From positions 1 to 43,125 of the forward strand of contig CATLEJ010000004.1 of the NCBI GenBank assembly GCA_949916125.1: 43,125 bases of DNA, in the 5' to 3' direction. The stretch is from an uncultured Oscillospiraceae bacterium. GTDB taxonomy: Bacteria > Bacillota > Clostridia > Oscillospirales > Oscillospiraceae. Every line of letters begins with the position of its first letter. The first letter of the stretch is position 1. Position numbers and translations under genes: made by a program. The notes below the pieces were generated by a model. That model was not told the DNA's origin, did no database searches, and saw only the letters and a program-made list of their open reading frames with translations. This document shows positions 1-11,574 of the stretch, piece by piece.

Positions 1-134
1 CCGCGCGGGGACCCCTTTGGATTTCAATGCTCGGGCTGGCAAAGCCAGCCCTGCGCCAAGGTTTTCGCCTGCGGCAAAAACACTTGTACGGCGCTTACGC
101 ACCGCCCCGCTTCGCGGGGCCCCGGGCGGCACGC

Positions 135-168
135 AAAAAGACAGCCGCCTAACGGCGGCTGTCTTTTA
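135..168 (-). terminator. Rho-independent terminator downstream of tuf
   Basis: Perfect 11-bp stem AGACAGCCGCC/GGCGGCTGTCT (139-149/154-164), T-run on minus strand. Confidence 0.85.
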
Positions 169-189
169 CGATGCGTTTATGCGTCGGAA

Positions 190-1392
<1,203 letters not shown>

Positions 1393-1512
1393 TTTGAGTT
1401 TTCCTCCTTGTACTGATTAAAGTTGTAATGTGTTGGGACAAATCAGGTTGATGGGCCTATTTTATCCTATAGCGGCAGAAATTGCAACTGTTTTTTGTGC
1501 CGCCGGCACTGC

Positions 1513-3621
1513 TCACGCGTCCTCCTTGCGGCCGCGCTGGGCGATGATCTTTTCCGCGATGCTCTTGGGGATCTCCACGTAGCTGTGGGGCTCCATGGTG
1601 TACTGGCCGCGGCCCTGGGTGCGGGAGCGCAGGTCGGTGGCGTAGCCGAACATCTCGGACAGGGGGACCAGCGCGTCCACCTGGGTGGCGCCGGGCCGGG
1701 CCTCCTGGCCCTGGATCTGGCCCCGGCGGCTGGTGAGGTCGCCGATGACGTTGCCCAGGTACTCGTCGGGGGCGGTGACGGACACCTTCATGATGGGCTC
1801 CAGCAGGCAGGCCCCGGCCTTGCGGCAGGCCTCCTTGAAGGCCATGGAGCCGGCGATCTTGAACGCCATCTCGGAGGAATCCACCTCATGGTAGGAGCCG
1901 AACACCAGATGGACCTTCACGTCCACCACGGGGTAGCCGGCCAGCACGCCGGCCTGCATGGCCCCCTGGATGCCCGCGTCAACGGCGGGGATAAACTCCT
2001 TGGGGATGACGCCGCCGGTGATCTCGTTGAGGAACTCGTAGCCCTTGCCGGGCTCGTTGGGCTCCACCTCCAGGACCACGTGGCCGTACTGGCCCTTGCC
2101 GCCGGACTGGCGGGCATACTTGGTGTCCTGCTTGACGGCGGTCTTGATGGTCTCCTTGTAGGCCACCTGGGGCGCGCCCACATTGGCCTCCACCTTGTAC
2201 TCGCGCAGCAGGCGGTCCACGATGATCTCCAGGTGGAGCTCGCCCATGCCGGCGATGATGGTCTGGCCCGTCTCCTCGTCGGTGTAGGTCTTGAAGGTGG
2301 GGTCCTCCTCGGCCAGCTTCATCAGGGCGATGCCCATCTTCTCCTGGCCGGCCTTGGTCTTGGGCTCGATGGCCACCCGGATCACGGGCTCGGGGAACTC
2401 CATGGACTCCAGGATCACCGGGTGCTTCTCGTCGCACAGCGTGTCGCCGGTGGTGGAATTCTTCAAGCCGATGACGGCGGCGATGTCGCCGGCGTACACG
2501 GTCTCGATATCCTCCCGGTGGTTAGCGTGCATCTGCAGAATGCGGCCGATGCGCTCCTTCTGCTTCTTGGTGCTGTTGAGCACCGACGTGCCGGTGTTCA
2601 GCGTGCCGGAATACACCCGGATGAAGGACAGACGGCCCACAAACGGGTCGGTGGCAATTTTAAACGCCAGGGCGGAGAAGGGCTCGTCGTCGGAGGACGG
2701 GCGCTCCTCTTCCTCCTCGGTGTCCGGGTTCACGCCCTTGATGGGCGGGATGTCGGTGGGGGCGGGCATATAGTCCACAATCGCGTCCAGCAGCTTCTGC
2801 ACGCCCTTGTTGCGGTAAGAGGTGCCGCAGGTGACGGGAACCAGCAGGTTGTCGATGGTGCCCCGGCGCAGGGCCCGGCGCAGCAGCTCCTGGGGAATGG
2901 GCTTCTCGTCCAGGGCCAGCTCCATGATCTCCTCGTCAATGTCGGCGCAGGCGTCCACCAGCTTGGTGCGGTATTCCTGGGCCAGCTCCATCATGTCCTC
3001 GGGGATGGGCTCCACGCGCATATCCTTGCCCATCTCGTCGTAGTAGATATCGGCGTCCATCTCCACCAGGTCGATGATCCCCTTGAAGGTCTCCTCTTTC
3101 CCGATGGGGAGCTGGATGGGCACAGCGTTGGCCTTGAGCCGGTCGTGGATCATGTTGAGCACGTTGTAGAAGTCGGCGCCCATGATGTCCATCTTGTTGA
3201 CGTAGATCATGCGGGGCACCTTGTAGTGGTCCGCCTGACGCCACACGGTCTCGGACTGGGGCTCCACGCCGCCCTTGGCGCACATGACGGTGACAGAGCC
3301 GTCCAGCACCCGCAGGGAGCGCTCCACCTCCACGGTGAAGTCCACGTGGCCCGGGGTGTCGATGATGTTGATCCGGGTTTGGGGGAACTGGTCCTTGGTG
3401 CCCTTCCAGTAGCAGGTGGTGGCGGCGGACGTAATCGTGATGCCGCGCTCCTGCTCCTGGGCCATCCAGTCCATGGTGGCGGTGCCGTCATGGGTCTCGC
3501 CGATCTTGTAGTTCACGCCGGTGTAGTACAGAATACGCTCGGTGGTGGTGGTCTTGCCGGCGTCGATGTGGGCCATGATGCCGATATTTCTGGTATTTTC
3601 CAGAGAAACTTTTCTCGCCAT
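1513..3621 (-). CDS. fusA: Elongation factor G
   Basis: [35 protein letters not shown]; 702 aa. Confidence 0.99.
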   Translation of the reverse strand: MARKVSLENTRNIGIMAHIDAGKTTTTERILYYTGVNYKIGETHDGTATMDWMAQEQERGITITSAATTCYWKGTKDQFPQTRINIIDTPGHVDFTVEVERSLRVLDGSVTVMCAKGGVEPQSETVWRQADHYKVPRMIYVNKMDIMGADFYNVLNMIHDRLKANAVPIQLPIGKEETFKGIIDLVEMDADIYYDEMGKDMRVEPIPEDMMELAQEYRTKLVDACADIDEEIMELALDEKPIPQELLRRALRRGTIDNLLVPVTCGTSYRNKGVQKLLDAIVDYMPAPTDIPPIKGVNPDTEEEEERPSSDDEPFSALAFKIATDPFVGRLSFIRVYSGTLNTGTSVLNSTKKQKERIGRILQMHANHREDIETVYAGDIAAVIGLKNSTTGDTLCDEKHPVILESMEFPEPVIRVAIEPKTKAGQEKMGIALMKLAEEDPTFKTYTDEETGQTIIAGMGELHLEIIVDRLLREYKVEANVGAPQVAYKETIKTAVKQDTKYARQSGGKGQYGHVVLEVEPNEPGKGYEFLNEITGGVIPKEFIPAVDAGIQGAMQAGVLAGYPVVDVKVHLVFGSYHEVDSSEMAFKIAGSMAFKEACRKAGACLLEPIMKVSVTAPDEYLGNVIGDLTSRRGQIQGQEARPGATQVDALVPLSEMFGYATDLRSRTQGRGQYTMEPHSYVEIPKSIAEKIIAQRGRKEDA

Positions 3622-3642
3622 GTTGGTCTGTGTCCTCCGTCC

Positions 3643-4113
3643 TTACCAGCGGTAGTGGGCGAACGCCTTGTTGGCCTCGGCCATCTTGTGGGTGTCCTCG
3701 CGCTTCTTCACGGCGGAGCCGGTGTTGTTGGCGGCGTCCATGATCTCGCCGGCCAGCCGCTCCTTCATGGTCTTCTCGCCGCGGTTGCGGGAGTAGGTGG
3801 TCAGCCACCGCAGGCCCAGGGTCTGCCGGCGCTCGGGCCGGACCTCCATGGGGACCTGGTAGGTGGAGCCGCCCACACGGCGGGACTTGGTCTCCAGAGA
3901 CGGCATGATGTTCTCGATGGCGGTGGTGAACACCTCCAGGGGTTCTTTGCCGGTCTTATCCTTGATGATGTCAAAAGCACCGTAGACGACCTTCTGGGCC
4001 ACGCCCTTCTTGCCGTCCAGCATGATGCTGTTGACGAGCTTAGTGACTAAGACGGAATTATACAGCGGGTCGGGCAGAACCTCCCGCTTGGGTACGTTAC
4101 CACGTCTGGGCAC
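3643..4113 (-). CDS. rpsG: 30S ribosomal protein S7
   Basis: [37 protein letters not shown]; 156 aa. Confidence 0.99.
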   Translation of the reverse strand: MPRRGNVPKREVLPDPLYNSVLVTKLVNSIMLDGKKGVAQKVVYGAFDIIKDKTGKEPLEVFTTAIENIMPSLETKSRRVGGSTYQVPMEVRPERRQTLGLRWLTTYSRNRGEKTMKERLAGEIMDAANNTGSAVKKREDTHKMAEANKAFAHYRW

Positions 4114-4327
4114 TTCGCTTCCCTCCTTCTATATAGAATTAGAATTCACAGGTACTCGAAGTTTTTCGAGCGGCGCGCGAAGCGCGGGCTCAAAAACATC
4201 TCCGTACAATGCCTGTCCGAGGCGCACCCATAAAATATAGGTAAACGCCCGGCAAGGCTTTCGGCCTTGCGCGTGTGCGCAAAACTCGTTGTGGGTTGAA
4301 GCGTCGCCGCTTCACGTCGGGGAAGAA

Positions 4328-4750
4328 TTACTTCTTCTTCGCCTTGGGCCGCTTGGCGCCGTACTTGGAGCGGGCCTGCATCCGGCCGTTGACGCCCTGG
4401 GTGTCCAGAGTGCCGCGGATGATGTGGTAACGCACGCCGGGCAGATCCTTCACACGGCCGCCGCGGATCATGACCACGGAGTGCTCCTGCAGGTTGTGGC
4501 CCACGCCGGGGATATAGGCGGTGACCTCGTAGCCGTTGGTCAGGCGCACACGGGCGATCTTACGCAGCGCGGAGTTGGGCTTCTTCGGGGTGGAAGTACG
4601 CACCGCGGTGCACACGCCCCGTTTCTGGGGGGAGGGCAGATCGGTCTCCTTGTTCTTCAGGGTGTTCAGGCCGTGCTGCATGGCGGGGGAGTTGGACTTG
4701 TAGGTGGCCTTCTCCCGGCCCTTGCGAACCAGCTGGTTAAAAGTAGGCAT
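4328..4750 (-). CDS. rpsL: 30S ribosomal protein S12
   Basis: [13 protein letters not shown]...[17 protein letters not shown]; 140 aa. Confidence 0.99.
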   Translation of the reverse strand: MPTFNQLVRKGREKATYKSNSPAMQHGLNTLKNKETDLPSPQKRGVCTAVRTSTPKKPNSALRKIARVRLTNGYEVTAYIPGVGHNLQEHSVVMIRGGRVKDLPGVRYHIIRGTLDTQGVNGRMQARSKYGAKRPKAKKK

Positions 4751-4829
4751 GATGTTCCTCCTTTCAATAAATATATATTTTAACGAATGATCCGGGGATT
4801 ATTCGCTAAAACCGGAAAAATCTGTGGGG

Positions 4830-4965
4830 CATTGTCACACTGCGCCTGTTCGCGACGCGCGGCTTCGCTCCGGCTCGGGCAAAACCCAGCCCCACTTCGT
4901 GGGTCTTGGGCTTTTCCCCTCGCTCCGCTCCATCCGCGCGGCTCACGACGGCTCCGCGCTTCTCA
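4830..4965 (-). repeat. Mosaic dispersed intergenic repeat, copy R1
   Basis: Minus-strand GAGAAGCGCGGAGCCGTCGTGAG...AAAAGCCCAAGACCCACGAAGTGGGGCTGGGTTTTGC...CGCGTCGCGAACAGGCGCAGTGTGACAATG aligns with copies at 15.2, 34.3 and 40.0-40.3 kb. Confidence 0.8.
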
Positions 4966-5200
4966 GCTCGGCCGCGGCGGACGTGCCCACGGCCAGACCG
5001 CAGGCGCGGCCAAGCTCCTTCATGGAGGGGACCCAGATCACGTCCACGCCCCGCTCCGCCGCCTGGCGCTCCAGGGGCTGTGTCAGCTGGGGGTCGGCGT
5101 CCTTCGCCAGGTACAGGCGCTTGACCCGGCCCGCCGCCAGCGCCCGGCGGATCTGCTTGACGCCCGCGGCCTTCGCCGCGTTCTTCAGTTCCTCCAGCAT
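4943..5200 (-). CDS. L7Ae/L30e-family ribosomal protein (YbxF-like)
   Basis: MLEELKNAAKAAGVKQIRRALAAGRVKRLYLAKDADPQLTQPLERQAAERGVDVIWVPSMKELGRACGLAVGTSAA; position next to rpsL; internal start chosen over ORF-track start. Confidence 0.9.
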   Translation of the reverse strand: MLEELKNAAKAAGVKQIRRALAAGRVKRLYLAKDADPQLTQPLERQAAERGVDVIWVPSMKELGRACGLAVGTSAAAELRSAEPS

Positions 5201-5238
5201 GGGACAGACACCCCTTCCGCATACCAACGCAATGTTGA

Positions 5239-5267
5239 ATTATACCATATCTGAATTACCCCGTCAA
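5239..5267 (-). promoter_or_regulatory. SigA-type promoter for L7Ae-like gene
   Basis: TTGACG-17-TATAAT on minus strand. Confidence 0.75.
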
Positions 5268-5298
5268 GGCCATTTTTCTCAGCGGAATGCCGAAATGA

Positions 5299-5327
5299 TT
5301 GACAGGCGGCGGCAAAATTGATAAAAT
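5299..5327 (+). promoter_or_regulatory. SigA-type promoter for hybrid kinase operon
   Basis: TTGACA-17-TAAAAT. Confidence 0.7.
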
Positions 5328-5416
5328 AACTACATTGGCATGGTGTGCCTTGCCGGACGAGCGCGTGCCGGAAGGACGCGGCGGAACAGCCCCTGCCGAC
5401 ACGGGAGGAAGCGATT

Positions 5417-8212
5417 ATGTATCACTGCCATATCCAGTTCTATCTGATGGGCCGGGACGACGGCCTGTTCCGCGTCATCCGGGAGGCGGCGCCCCTGGAG
5501 CATTTTTCCCATGCCTTTGCGGAGAGCGCCGGGCCGGACGCCGCCCTGTGCGCCGGGGCGGACGTGGTCCTGGCGGACCTGCGGGGGCTGGACGCGCCCG
5601 GGGCGCTGGACGCGCTGCTGGGCGCCATGGGGGACGGCGCCCAGCTCATCGCCATTGCCGGCCGGGAGCAGCTGCCCGCTTTGGCGGACCGCCTGCCCAG
5701 GCTCCGGGACGTGTGGACCGCCCCCATGGGGGAGGATGAGGCGCGCTTCCGCTTCCTGCGCTGGCAGCAGGCCTTCCGGCAGGGGAAGGACCTGTGGGAA
5801 AAAAGCCAGTTTCTGGACGCCACCATCAATAGTGTGCCCAACCTGATCTGGTATAAGGATAAAAACGGGATCCACGAGAAGGTAAACGACAGCTTCTGCC
5901 GGACGGTGAAAAAGACCCGGGACCAGGTGCAGGGCCGGGGCCACGCCTATATCTGGGATGTGGAGCGCGACGACCCCGCCTGCATCGAGTCGGAGCGGGA
6001 GGTCATGGCCACCCGGCAGACCTGCGTATCGGAGGAAACCATCCAGACCGGGGAGGGGGAGCGGCGGCTCACCACCTATAAATCCCCGCTGTACAACCTG
6101 GACGGCAGCGTGATGGGCACCGTGGGGGTTGGCATCGACGTGACCCTGGAGCGGGCCTACCAGGAGGAGATCATCCGCAAGAACCAGAGCCTGGAGGCCC
6201 TGTTCACCACCATGGACTGCGGCGTGCTCTCCCACACCCTGGACGGCAGGATCCTCAGCGTCAACCGGGCCGCCCTGAGCATCCTGGGCTATTCCTCCCA
6301 GGAGGAAATGGAGCGGGCGGGCTTCAATATGATCGCCCCCTCTGTGGTGAAGGAGGACCAGGGGCGGCTGACGGCCTGCATCCAGGCCCTGAAAGCGGAG
6401 GGGGACAGCGTGGGCGTCGCCTACCGGGTGGAGCACTCCGACGGGGCGCTGCTGCATATCATGGGCAACGTAAAGCTCACCAGGGAAAACGGCGAGCTGG
6501 TATACCAGCGGTTCCTGCTGGACTGCACCGCCCAGAAGGAGCGGGAGCAGCAGGAGCGCCGGGCGGCGGAACGCCGGCAGATGGAGCTGGTCCAGGCGCT
6601 GAGCATCGACTTCAGCATGGTATGCTTCTTCGATTTGGACTCCGGCGCAGGGTCCATCCTGCGGACCGCCGGCGGGGAGAACGGGGCCTTTTCCTCCGCC
6701 TTTGCCCAGGGGCGCCCCTTCCAGGAGAGCATGGACGCCTACATCGACGAGTATGTCTGGCCGGAGGACCGGGAGATGGTCCGCCATGCCTGCTCCCGGG
6801 AGAAGCTGCGGGAGGAGATGTCCGGGAAAGACATTTTCTATCTGAACTACCGGGCGCTGTCCGGCGGCGAGGCGGCGTACTACCAGCTCAAGGCGGTGCG
6901 CGCCAGCACACAGGACAGCGGGCTGGGCGTGGTGCTGGGGTTCCGCAATGTGGACGAGGAGACCCGGAAGGAGCTGGAGCAGAAGGTCCTGCTGGAGGAC
7001 GCGCTGTCCCAGGCCAACCGGGCCAACCGGGCGAAAAGCGCTTTCCTGTCCAATATGTCCCACGATATGCGCACCCCCCTCAGCGCCATTTTCGGTTTTA
7101 CCTCCCTGGCCAAGCGGGACCGGAACGACCCGGAGGCAGTGCGCGGCTACCTGGAGCGGATGGAGACCTCTGCCCACCAGCTCCTGGGCCATATCGACAA
7201 GGTGCTGGAGCTGTCCCAGGCGGAGTCCGGCCAGCTCCAGACGGTGGAGGTCGAGTGCAACCTGACGAATATCCTGGAGGATGTGTACGAGTTCCTGCTG
7301 CCCCAGGCGGAGGAGAAGGACATCGCCTTCACCATGGACTGCTCCGGGCTCGTCCACAGTGAAATCCTGGGGGACAGGGAGAAGCTGAAGCAGCTGGTGC
7401 TCTACCTTGCCAACAACGCCGTCACCTACACCCACCCGGAGGGCCGGGTGTCCCTCACCGCGGTGGAGCGGGAGCTGCTGCCCAACCAGTACGCCCTCTA
7501 CCAGATCACCGTGTCGGACACCGGCGTGGGCATCAGCCGGGAGTTCCTCAGCCGGCTGTTCGACCCCTTCACCCGGGAGAAGAACACCACCCTCAGCGGC
7601 ATCCATGGGATCGGCCTGGGCCTGACCATCGCCAAGAACATCGTGGATATGATGGGCGGTTCCATCGACGTGCAGAGCGAGCTGGGGCAGGGCAGCACGT
7701 TTACGGCCACCCTGCGCCTGCGCCTTCGGCCCGGCGCCGCCGCCGGGGGCGGGGATGCCGGCCTTCCCGCCGCGGAGGTGAAGGGGCGGGCCATCCTGCT
7801 GGTGGAGGACAACGAGATCAACCTGGAGATTGAGACCGAGCTGCTTCAGGAGCTGGGTTTCGTCGTGGACACCGCGATGAACGGCAGCATCGCCGTGGAG
7901 AAGATGAAAAACGCCCGGCCCGGCCAGTACAGCCTGGTTTTGATGGATATCCAGATGCCGGTGATGGACGGCTGGCAGGCGGCGGAGGCCATCCGCCGCC
8001 TGGACAACCCGGGCGCGGCGGATGTCCCCATTGTCGCGCTGTCCGCCAATGTGCTGGACAGCGACAAGCGCAGGTCGGAGGAGAGCGGCATGGACGCCCA
8101 CCTGCCCAAGCCGCTGGATGTGCCGCAGCTGCTGGAGACCATCAGCCTGCTCTCGGCAAAGCCGCGCAGCCGCAGGGGGCCCATAGCTACGAACGCTGAA
8201 AGGGATATATAA
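5417..8212 (+). CDS. PAS-domain hybrid sensor histidine kinase with C-terminal receiver
   Basis: PAS-like segments, HisKA SFLSNMSHDMRTPLSAIFGF, HATPase GIHGIGLGLTIAKNIVDMMGG, receiver ILLVEDNEINLEIETELL...LVLMDIQMPVMDG; no obvious TM segment. Confidence 0.93.
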   Translation: MYHCHIQFYLMGRDDGLFRVIREAAPLEHFSHAFAESAGPDAALCAGADVVLADLRGLDAPGALDALLGAMGDGAQLIAIAGREQLPALADRLPRLRDVWTAPMGEDEARFRFLRWQQAFRQGKDLWEKSQFLDATINSVPNLIWYKDKNGIHEKVNDSFCRTVKKTRDQVQGRGHAYIWDVERDDPACIESEREVMATRQTCVSEETIQTGEGERRLTTYKSPLYNLDGSVMGTVGVGIDVTLERAYQEEIIRKNQSLEALFTTMDCGVLSHTLDGRILSVNRAALSILGYSSQEEMERAGFNMIAPSVVKEDQGRLTACIQALKAEGDSVGVAYRVEHSDGALLHIMGNVKLTRENGELVYQRFLLDCTAQKEREQQERRAAERRQMELVQALSIDFSMVCFFDLDSGAGSILRTAGGENGAFSSAFAQGRPFQESMDAYIDEYVWPEDREMVRHACSREKLREEMSGKDIFYLNYRALSGGEAAYYQLKAVRASTQDSGLGVVLGFRNVDEETRKELEQKVLLEDALSQANRANRAKSAFLSNMSHDMRTPLSAIFGFTSLAKRDRNDPEAVRGYLERMETSAHQLLGHIDKVLELSQAESGQLQTVEVECNLTNILEDVYEFLLPQAEEKDIAFTMDCSGLVHSEILGDREKLKQLVLYLANNAVTYTHPEGRVSLTAVERELLPNQYALYQITVSDTGVGISREFLSRLFDPFTREKNTTLSGIHGIGLGLTIAKNIVDMMGGSIDVQSELGQGSTFTATLRLRLRPGAAAGGGDAGLPAAEVKGRAILLVEDNEINLEIETELLQELGFVVDTAMNGSIAVEKMKNARPGQYSLVLMDIQMPVMDGWQAAEAIRRLDNPGAADVPIVALSANVLDSDKRRSEESGMDAHLPKPLDVPQLLETISLLSAKPRSRRGPIATNAERDI

Positions 8213-10176
8213 TGAACGATTGGTATCAAGGAGAGCCGATGTTTGACGCCCTGACCACCAGTGTGGACGATATTTTTGTCGTGCTGGACAGGGAAACCTG
8301 GCGGGTGGATTACCTCAGCCCCAATGTGGAGCGGCTGCTGGGCATACCCCGCCAGGAGGCGATGGCGGATATCCAGCTGCTGGCCCATGGGAGTGGGGAC
8401 CCCCTCACCAGGGAGCAGCTGGAGGGCATCCCCGTCCATGCCTGCCGCCGCTGGGACCGGGAGCACCGGCACCAGGCCACCGGCGAGCGCCGATGGTTCC
8501 GGGAGACCGTGTCCCGGGAGGTCATCCAGGGGACGGAAAAGCTGGTGGTGGTCATGTCCGACCGCACCAGGGAGCGTCAGATCAACCAGAACCTCCAGAA
8601 GGCGCTGGACACGGCAAAAAGCGCCAATCAGGCGAAAAGCCATTTCCTGTCCAATATGTCCCACGATATCCGCACCCCCATGAACGCCATCATCGGCTTC
8701 ACGGTGCTGCTGGCCAAGGACGCGGACAACCCGGAAAAGGTGCGGGAGTACACCCGGAAGATCTCCGCCTCCAGCCAGCACCTGCTCAGCCTCATCAACG
8801 ACGTGCTGGACATGAGCAAGATTGAAAGCGGCAAGACCTCGCTGAATGTGGCCCCGTTCAGCCTGCCCGAGCTGGTGGAGGAGCTGCACACCATCCTGCT
8901 GCCCCAGGCCAGGGCCAAAAGGCAGACGTTTGAGTTTTCGGTGCGGGGGCATCCGGCGGAGCGGCTGCTGGGCGACAAACTGCACCTGAACCAGATCCTG
9001 ATTAACCTGCTGTCCAACGCCATCAAATATACGCCGGACGGAGGCGACATCTCGCTGCTGGTGGAGGAGCTGCCTGTGCCGTCCCCCCAGTACGCGCGGC
9101 TGCGGTTTGTGGTGCGGGACAACGGCGTGGGCATGAGCGGGGAGTTCCTGCAGACCATATTTGACCCCTTTGTACGGGCGGAGGACACCGCCGACGGCGT
9201 CCAGGGCACCGGCCTGGGCATGGCGATCACCAAGAACCTGGTGGAGCTCATGGGCGGCATCATTGGGGCGGAGAGCCGCCTGGGGGAGGGCAGCGTGTTC
9301 ACGGTGGAGCTGACCTTTGCCGTCCCCGCCCCGGTGGATGAGGAGACCTTCTGGGCCCGGCGCGGCATCTCCCGCGTCCTGGTGGCGGACGACGAGGAAG
9401 AGGTCTGCCTGGACATCCGGGAGATGATGGAGGGCACCGGCGTAACGGTTTCCTATGTCACCAACGGTTCCGCCGCCGTGGACGCGGCGGTCCGCGCCCG
9501 GGACAGGGGGGAGGGCTTCCACGCCATCCTGCTGGACTGGAAAATGCCGGGCCAGAGCGGGGTGTCCACCGCCCGGCAGCTCCGGGAGCGGGTGGGCTGG
9601 GAGACGCCCATCCTGGTGCTCACCGCCTACGACTGGAGCGATATCGAGGACGAGGCCCGGGCGGCGGGGGTGGACGCGTTTATGCCCAAGCCCTTTTTTG
9701 TGTCCACCTTCCGGCAGCTGCTGGACGGCCTGGGCTCCAAAGAAGAGGAAGCGGAAGCCGTCCCGGAGGACGCGCTGCGGGGGATGTTCTTCCTGGTGGC
9801 GGAGGACAACGAGCTCAACGCCGAAATCCTGTCCGAGATGCTGGACATGGAGGGGGCGGGGTGCGAGATCGTCCCCAACGGGCAGGCCGCCGTGGAGCGG
9901 TTCCTCCAGGCCGGGGAGGACAGGTACGATATGATCCTGATGGATGTGCAGATGCCGGTGATGGACGGCTACGAGGCCACCCGGCGCATACGGGCCAGCG
10001 GACAGCCCCGGGGGGCGGACATCCCCATCGTGGCCATGACGGCCAACGCCTTTGCCGAGGATGTGCGCGACGCCCTGGAGGCGGGGATGGACGGCCACCT
10101 GCCCAAGCCAATCGACATGGAGGCCATGCGGGCGCTGCTGGGAAGCCTGCGGCGTTCGGAAGAGGAGAGCGGATAA
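8212..10176 (+). CDS. PAS-domain hybrid histidine kinase with two C-terminal receiver domains
   Basis: PAS, HisKA FLSNMSHDIRTPMNAIIGF, HATPase GTGLGMAITKNLVELMGG, receivers VLVADDEEEVCLDI and FLVAEDNELNAEILSEML...LMDVQMPVMDG; start overlaps upstream stop (TAATG). Confidence 0.94.
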   Translation: MNDWYQGEPMFDALTTSVDDIFVVLDRETWRVDYLSPNVERLLGIPRQEAMADIQLLAHGSGDPLTREQLEGIPVHACRRWDREHRHQATGERRWFRETVSREVIQGTEKLVVVMSDRTRERQINQNLQKALDTAKSANQAKSHFLSNMSHDIRTPMNAIIGFTVLLAKDADNPEKVREYTRKISASSQHLLSLINDVLDMSKIESGKTSLNVAPFSLPELVEELHTILLPQARAKRQTFEFSVRGHPAERLLGDKLHLNQILINLLSNAIKYTPDGGDISLLVEELPVPSPQYARLRFVVRDNGVGMSGEFLQTIFDPFVRAEDTADGVQGTGLGMAITKNLVELMGGIIGAESRLGEGSVFTVELTFAVPAPVDEETFWARRGISRVLVADDEEEVCLDIREMMEGTGVTVSYVTNGSAAVDAAVRARDRGEGFHAILLDWKMPGQSGVSTARQLRERVGWETPILVLTAYDWSDIEDEARAAGVDAFMPKPFFVSTFRQLLDGLGSKEEEAEAVPEDALRGMFFLVAEDNELNAEILSEMLDMEGAGCEIVPNGQAAVERFLQAGEDRYDMILMDVQMPVMDGYEATRRIRASGQPRGADIPIVAMTANAFAEDVRDALEAGMDGHLPKPIDMEAMRALLGSLRRSEEESG

Positions 10177-10181
10177 ACGGA

Positions 10182-10215
10182 AAGGAGGGGCGGCCCGGCC
10201 GGGCCGCCCCTCCTT
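10182..10215. terminator. Bidirectional hairpin between convergent hybrid kinase and rlmD genes
   Basis: Perfect stem AAGGAGGGGCGGCCC-GGCC-GGGCCGCCCCTCCTT. Confidence 0.75.
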
Positions 10216-10227
10216 ATAATATTCTGT

Positions 10228-11574
10228 TCAGCCATTCCCCCGGACCAGGAGGGCGGCGGTCTCCACGTGGGCGGTGCGGGGGAACAGGTCCACCGCCTCC
10301 GCCTGCGCCAGCCCATAGCCCAGCGGGGTGAAGCGCCCCACGTCCCGGGCCAGGGTGGCCGGGTCGCAGGAGACGTACACCACCCGGCGGGGGGCCATGC
10401 GGGCGATGGTGTCCACCACCGCCGGCGCCAGCCCCTTCCGGGGCGGGTCCACCACCACCACGTCCGGACGGACGCCCTCCGCCTCCAGCGACGCCGCCAG
10501 CTCGGCGGCGTCGCCGCACACAAAGCGGGTCCTGCCCTCCAGGCCGTTCCGGCGGGCGTTTTCCCGGGCGTCGGCCACCGCCTGGGGCACCACCTCCACG
10601 CCGATGACCTGTCCGGCCCGCTCCGCCAGGGTGAGGCTGATGGTGCCGATGCCGCAGTACAGCTCCACCACCGTCTCCCGTCCGGTGAGGGCGGCAAACT
10701 CCAGGGCCCTGCCGTATAGCACCTCGGTCTGCGCCCGGTTCACCTGAAAAAAGGAGGGCACCGACAGCCGGAACACGTGGCCGCACAGCGTTTCCTCCAG
10801 CCAGTCCCGGCCCCAGAGGGTGCGGAACTCCTGCCCCAGGATGACGTTGGTTTTCCGGGTGTTGACGGACAGCACCACCCCCGCCAGCGACGGCGCGGCA
10901 GCCTGTAAAACGTCCACCAGCTCCTTTTCATGGGGGAGGGACTTCCCGTTGGCCACCACGCAGCACAGCGCCTCCCCCGCGGAATTGGTGCGCAGGAACA
11001 GGTGCCGCACCAGCCCCTTCCCCGTCCGCTCGTCGTAGGCCGGAACATGGAAGCGCTCCATCCAGCCCTTCACGGCGGCCCGGCAGGCGGTGTCCGCCTC
11101 CGGCTGGAGCAGGCAGTCGGCGATGTCCACCACCTGATGGGTGCCCCCCCGGTAGTAGCCGACGGCCCCCTGGGCCACGGGGAACTGGACCTTGTTGCGG
11201 TAACGCAGGGTGTTTTTTGCGCCGTAGATCACGGGGACGCCGATCTCCGCCCCGCCGATGCGCCGCAGGGCGTCCTCCACCCGCTGCCGCTTGGCCTCCA
11301 GCTCCTCGGCGTAGGTCATGTGCCGGAACTGGCAGCCGCCGCAGCGCCCGTAATAGGGGCAGTCCGGCTGGATCCGGGCGGGGGAGGGCTCCAACAGCTT
11401 CTCAATGCGCCCCCAGGCGGCGCTGCGGCCCACGTGCTCGATGAACACGTCCGCCCGCTCCCCCCGGAGGGCCCCCTTGACGAATACCGCCACGCCGTCG
11501 ATCCGGGCCACCCCCTCGCCGCCGCTGGCGTAGCCCTCGATGACGGCGGGGAACACCGCGCCCTCCTTCAGCAT
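10228..11574 (-). CDS. rlmD: 23S rRNA (uracil-5-)-methyltransferase RlmD/RumA family
   Basis: TRAM-like N-terminus, CPYYGRCGGCQFRH Fe-S cysteines, DPPRKGL and YVSCDPATLARD motifs. Confidence 0.93.
   Translation of the reverse strand: MLKEGAVFPAVIEGYASGGEGVARIDGVAVFVKGALRGERADVFIEHVGRSAAWGRIEKLLEPSPARIQPDCPYYGRCGGCQFRHMTYAEELEAKRQRVEDALRRIGGAEIGVPVIYGAKNTLRYRNKVQFPVAQGAVGYYRGGTHQVVDIADCLLQPEADTACRAAVKGWMERFHVPAYDERTGKGLVRHLFLRTNSAGEALCCVVANGKSLPHEKELVDVLQAAAPSLAGVVLSVNTRKTNVILGQEFRTLWGRDWLEETLCGHVFRLSVPSFFQVNRAQTEVLYGRALEFAALTGRETVVELYCGIGTISLTLAERAGQVIGVEVVPQAVADARENARRNGLEGRTRFVCGDAAELAASLEAEGVRPDVVVVDPPRKGLAPAVVDTIARMAPRRVVYVSCDPATLARDVGRFTPLGYGLAQAEAVDLFPRTAHVETAALLVRGNG

Noticed and set aside
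1495-4050. 851-aa plus-strand ORF opposite fusA/rpsG
   Set aside because: Low-complexity L/G/H/V-rich shadow of a highly expressed GC-rich gene; fusA on minus is unambiguous.
5330-8101. 923-aa minus-strand ORF opposite the first hybrid kinase
   Set aside because: Antisense GC-skew shadow ORF; the plus strand has complete HK and receiver motifs.
7846-10098. 750-aa minus-strand ORF opposite the second hybrid kinase
   Set aside because: Same shadow-ORF artefact.
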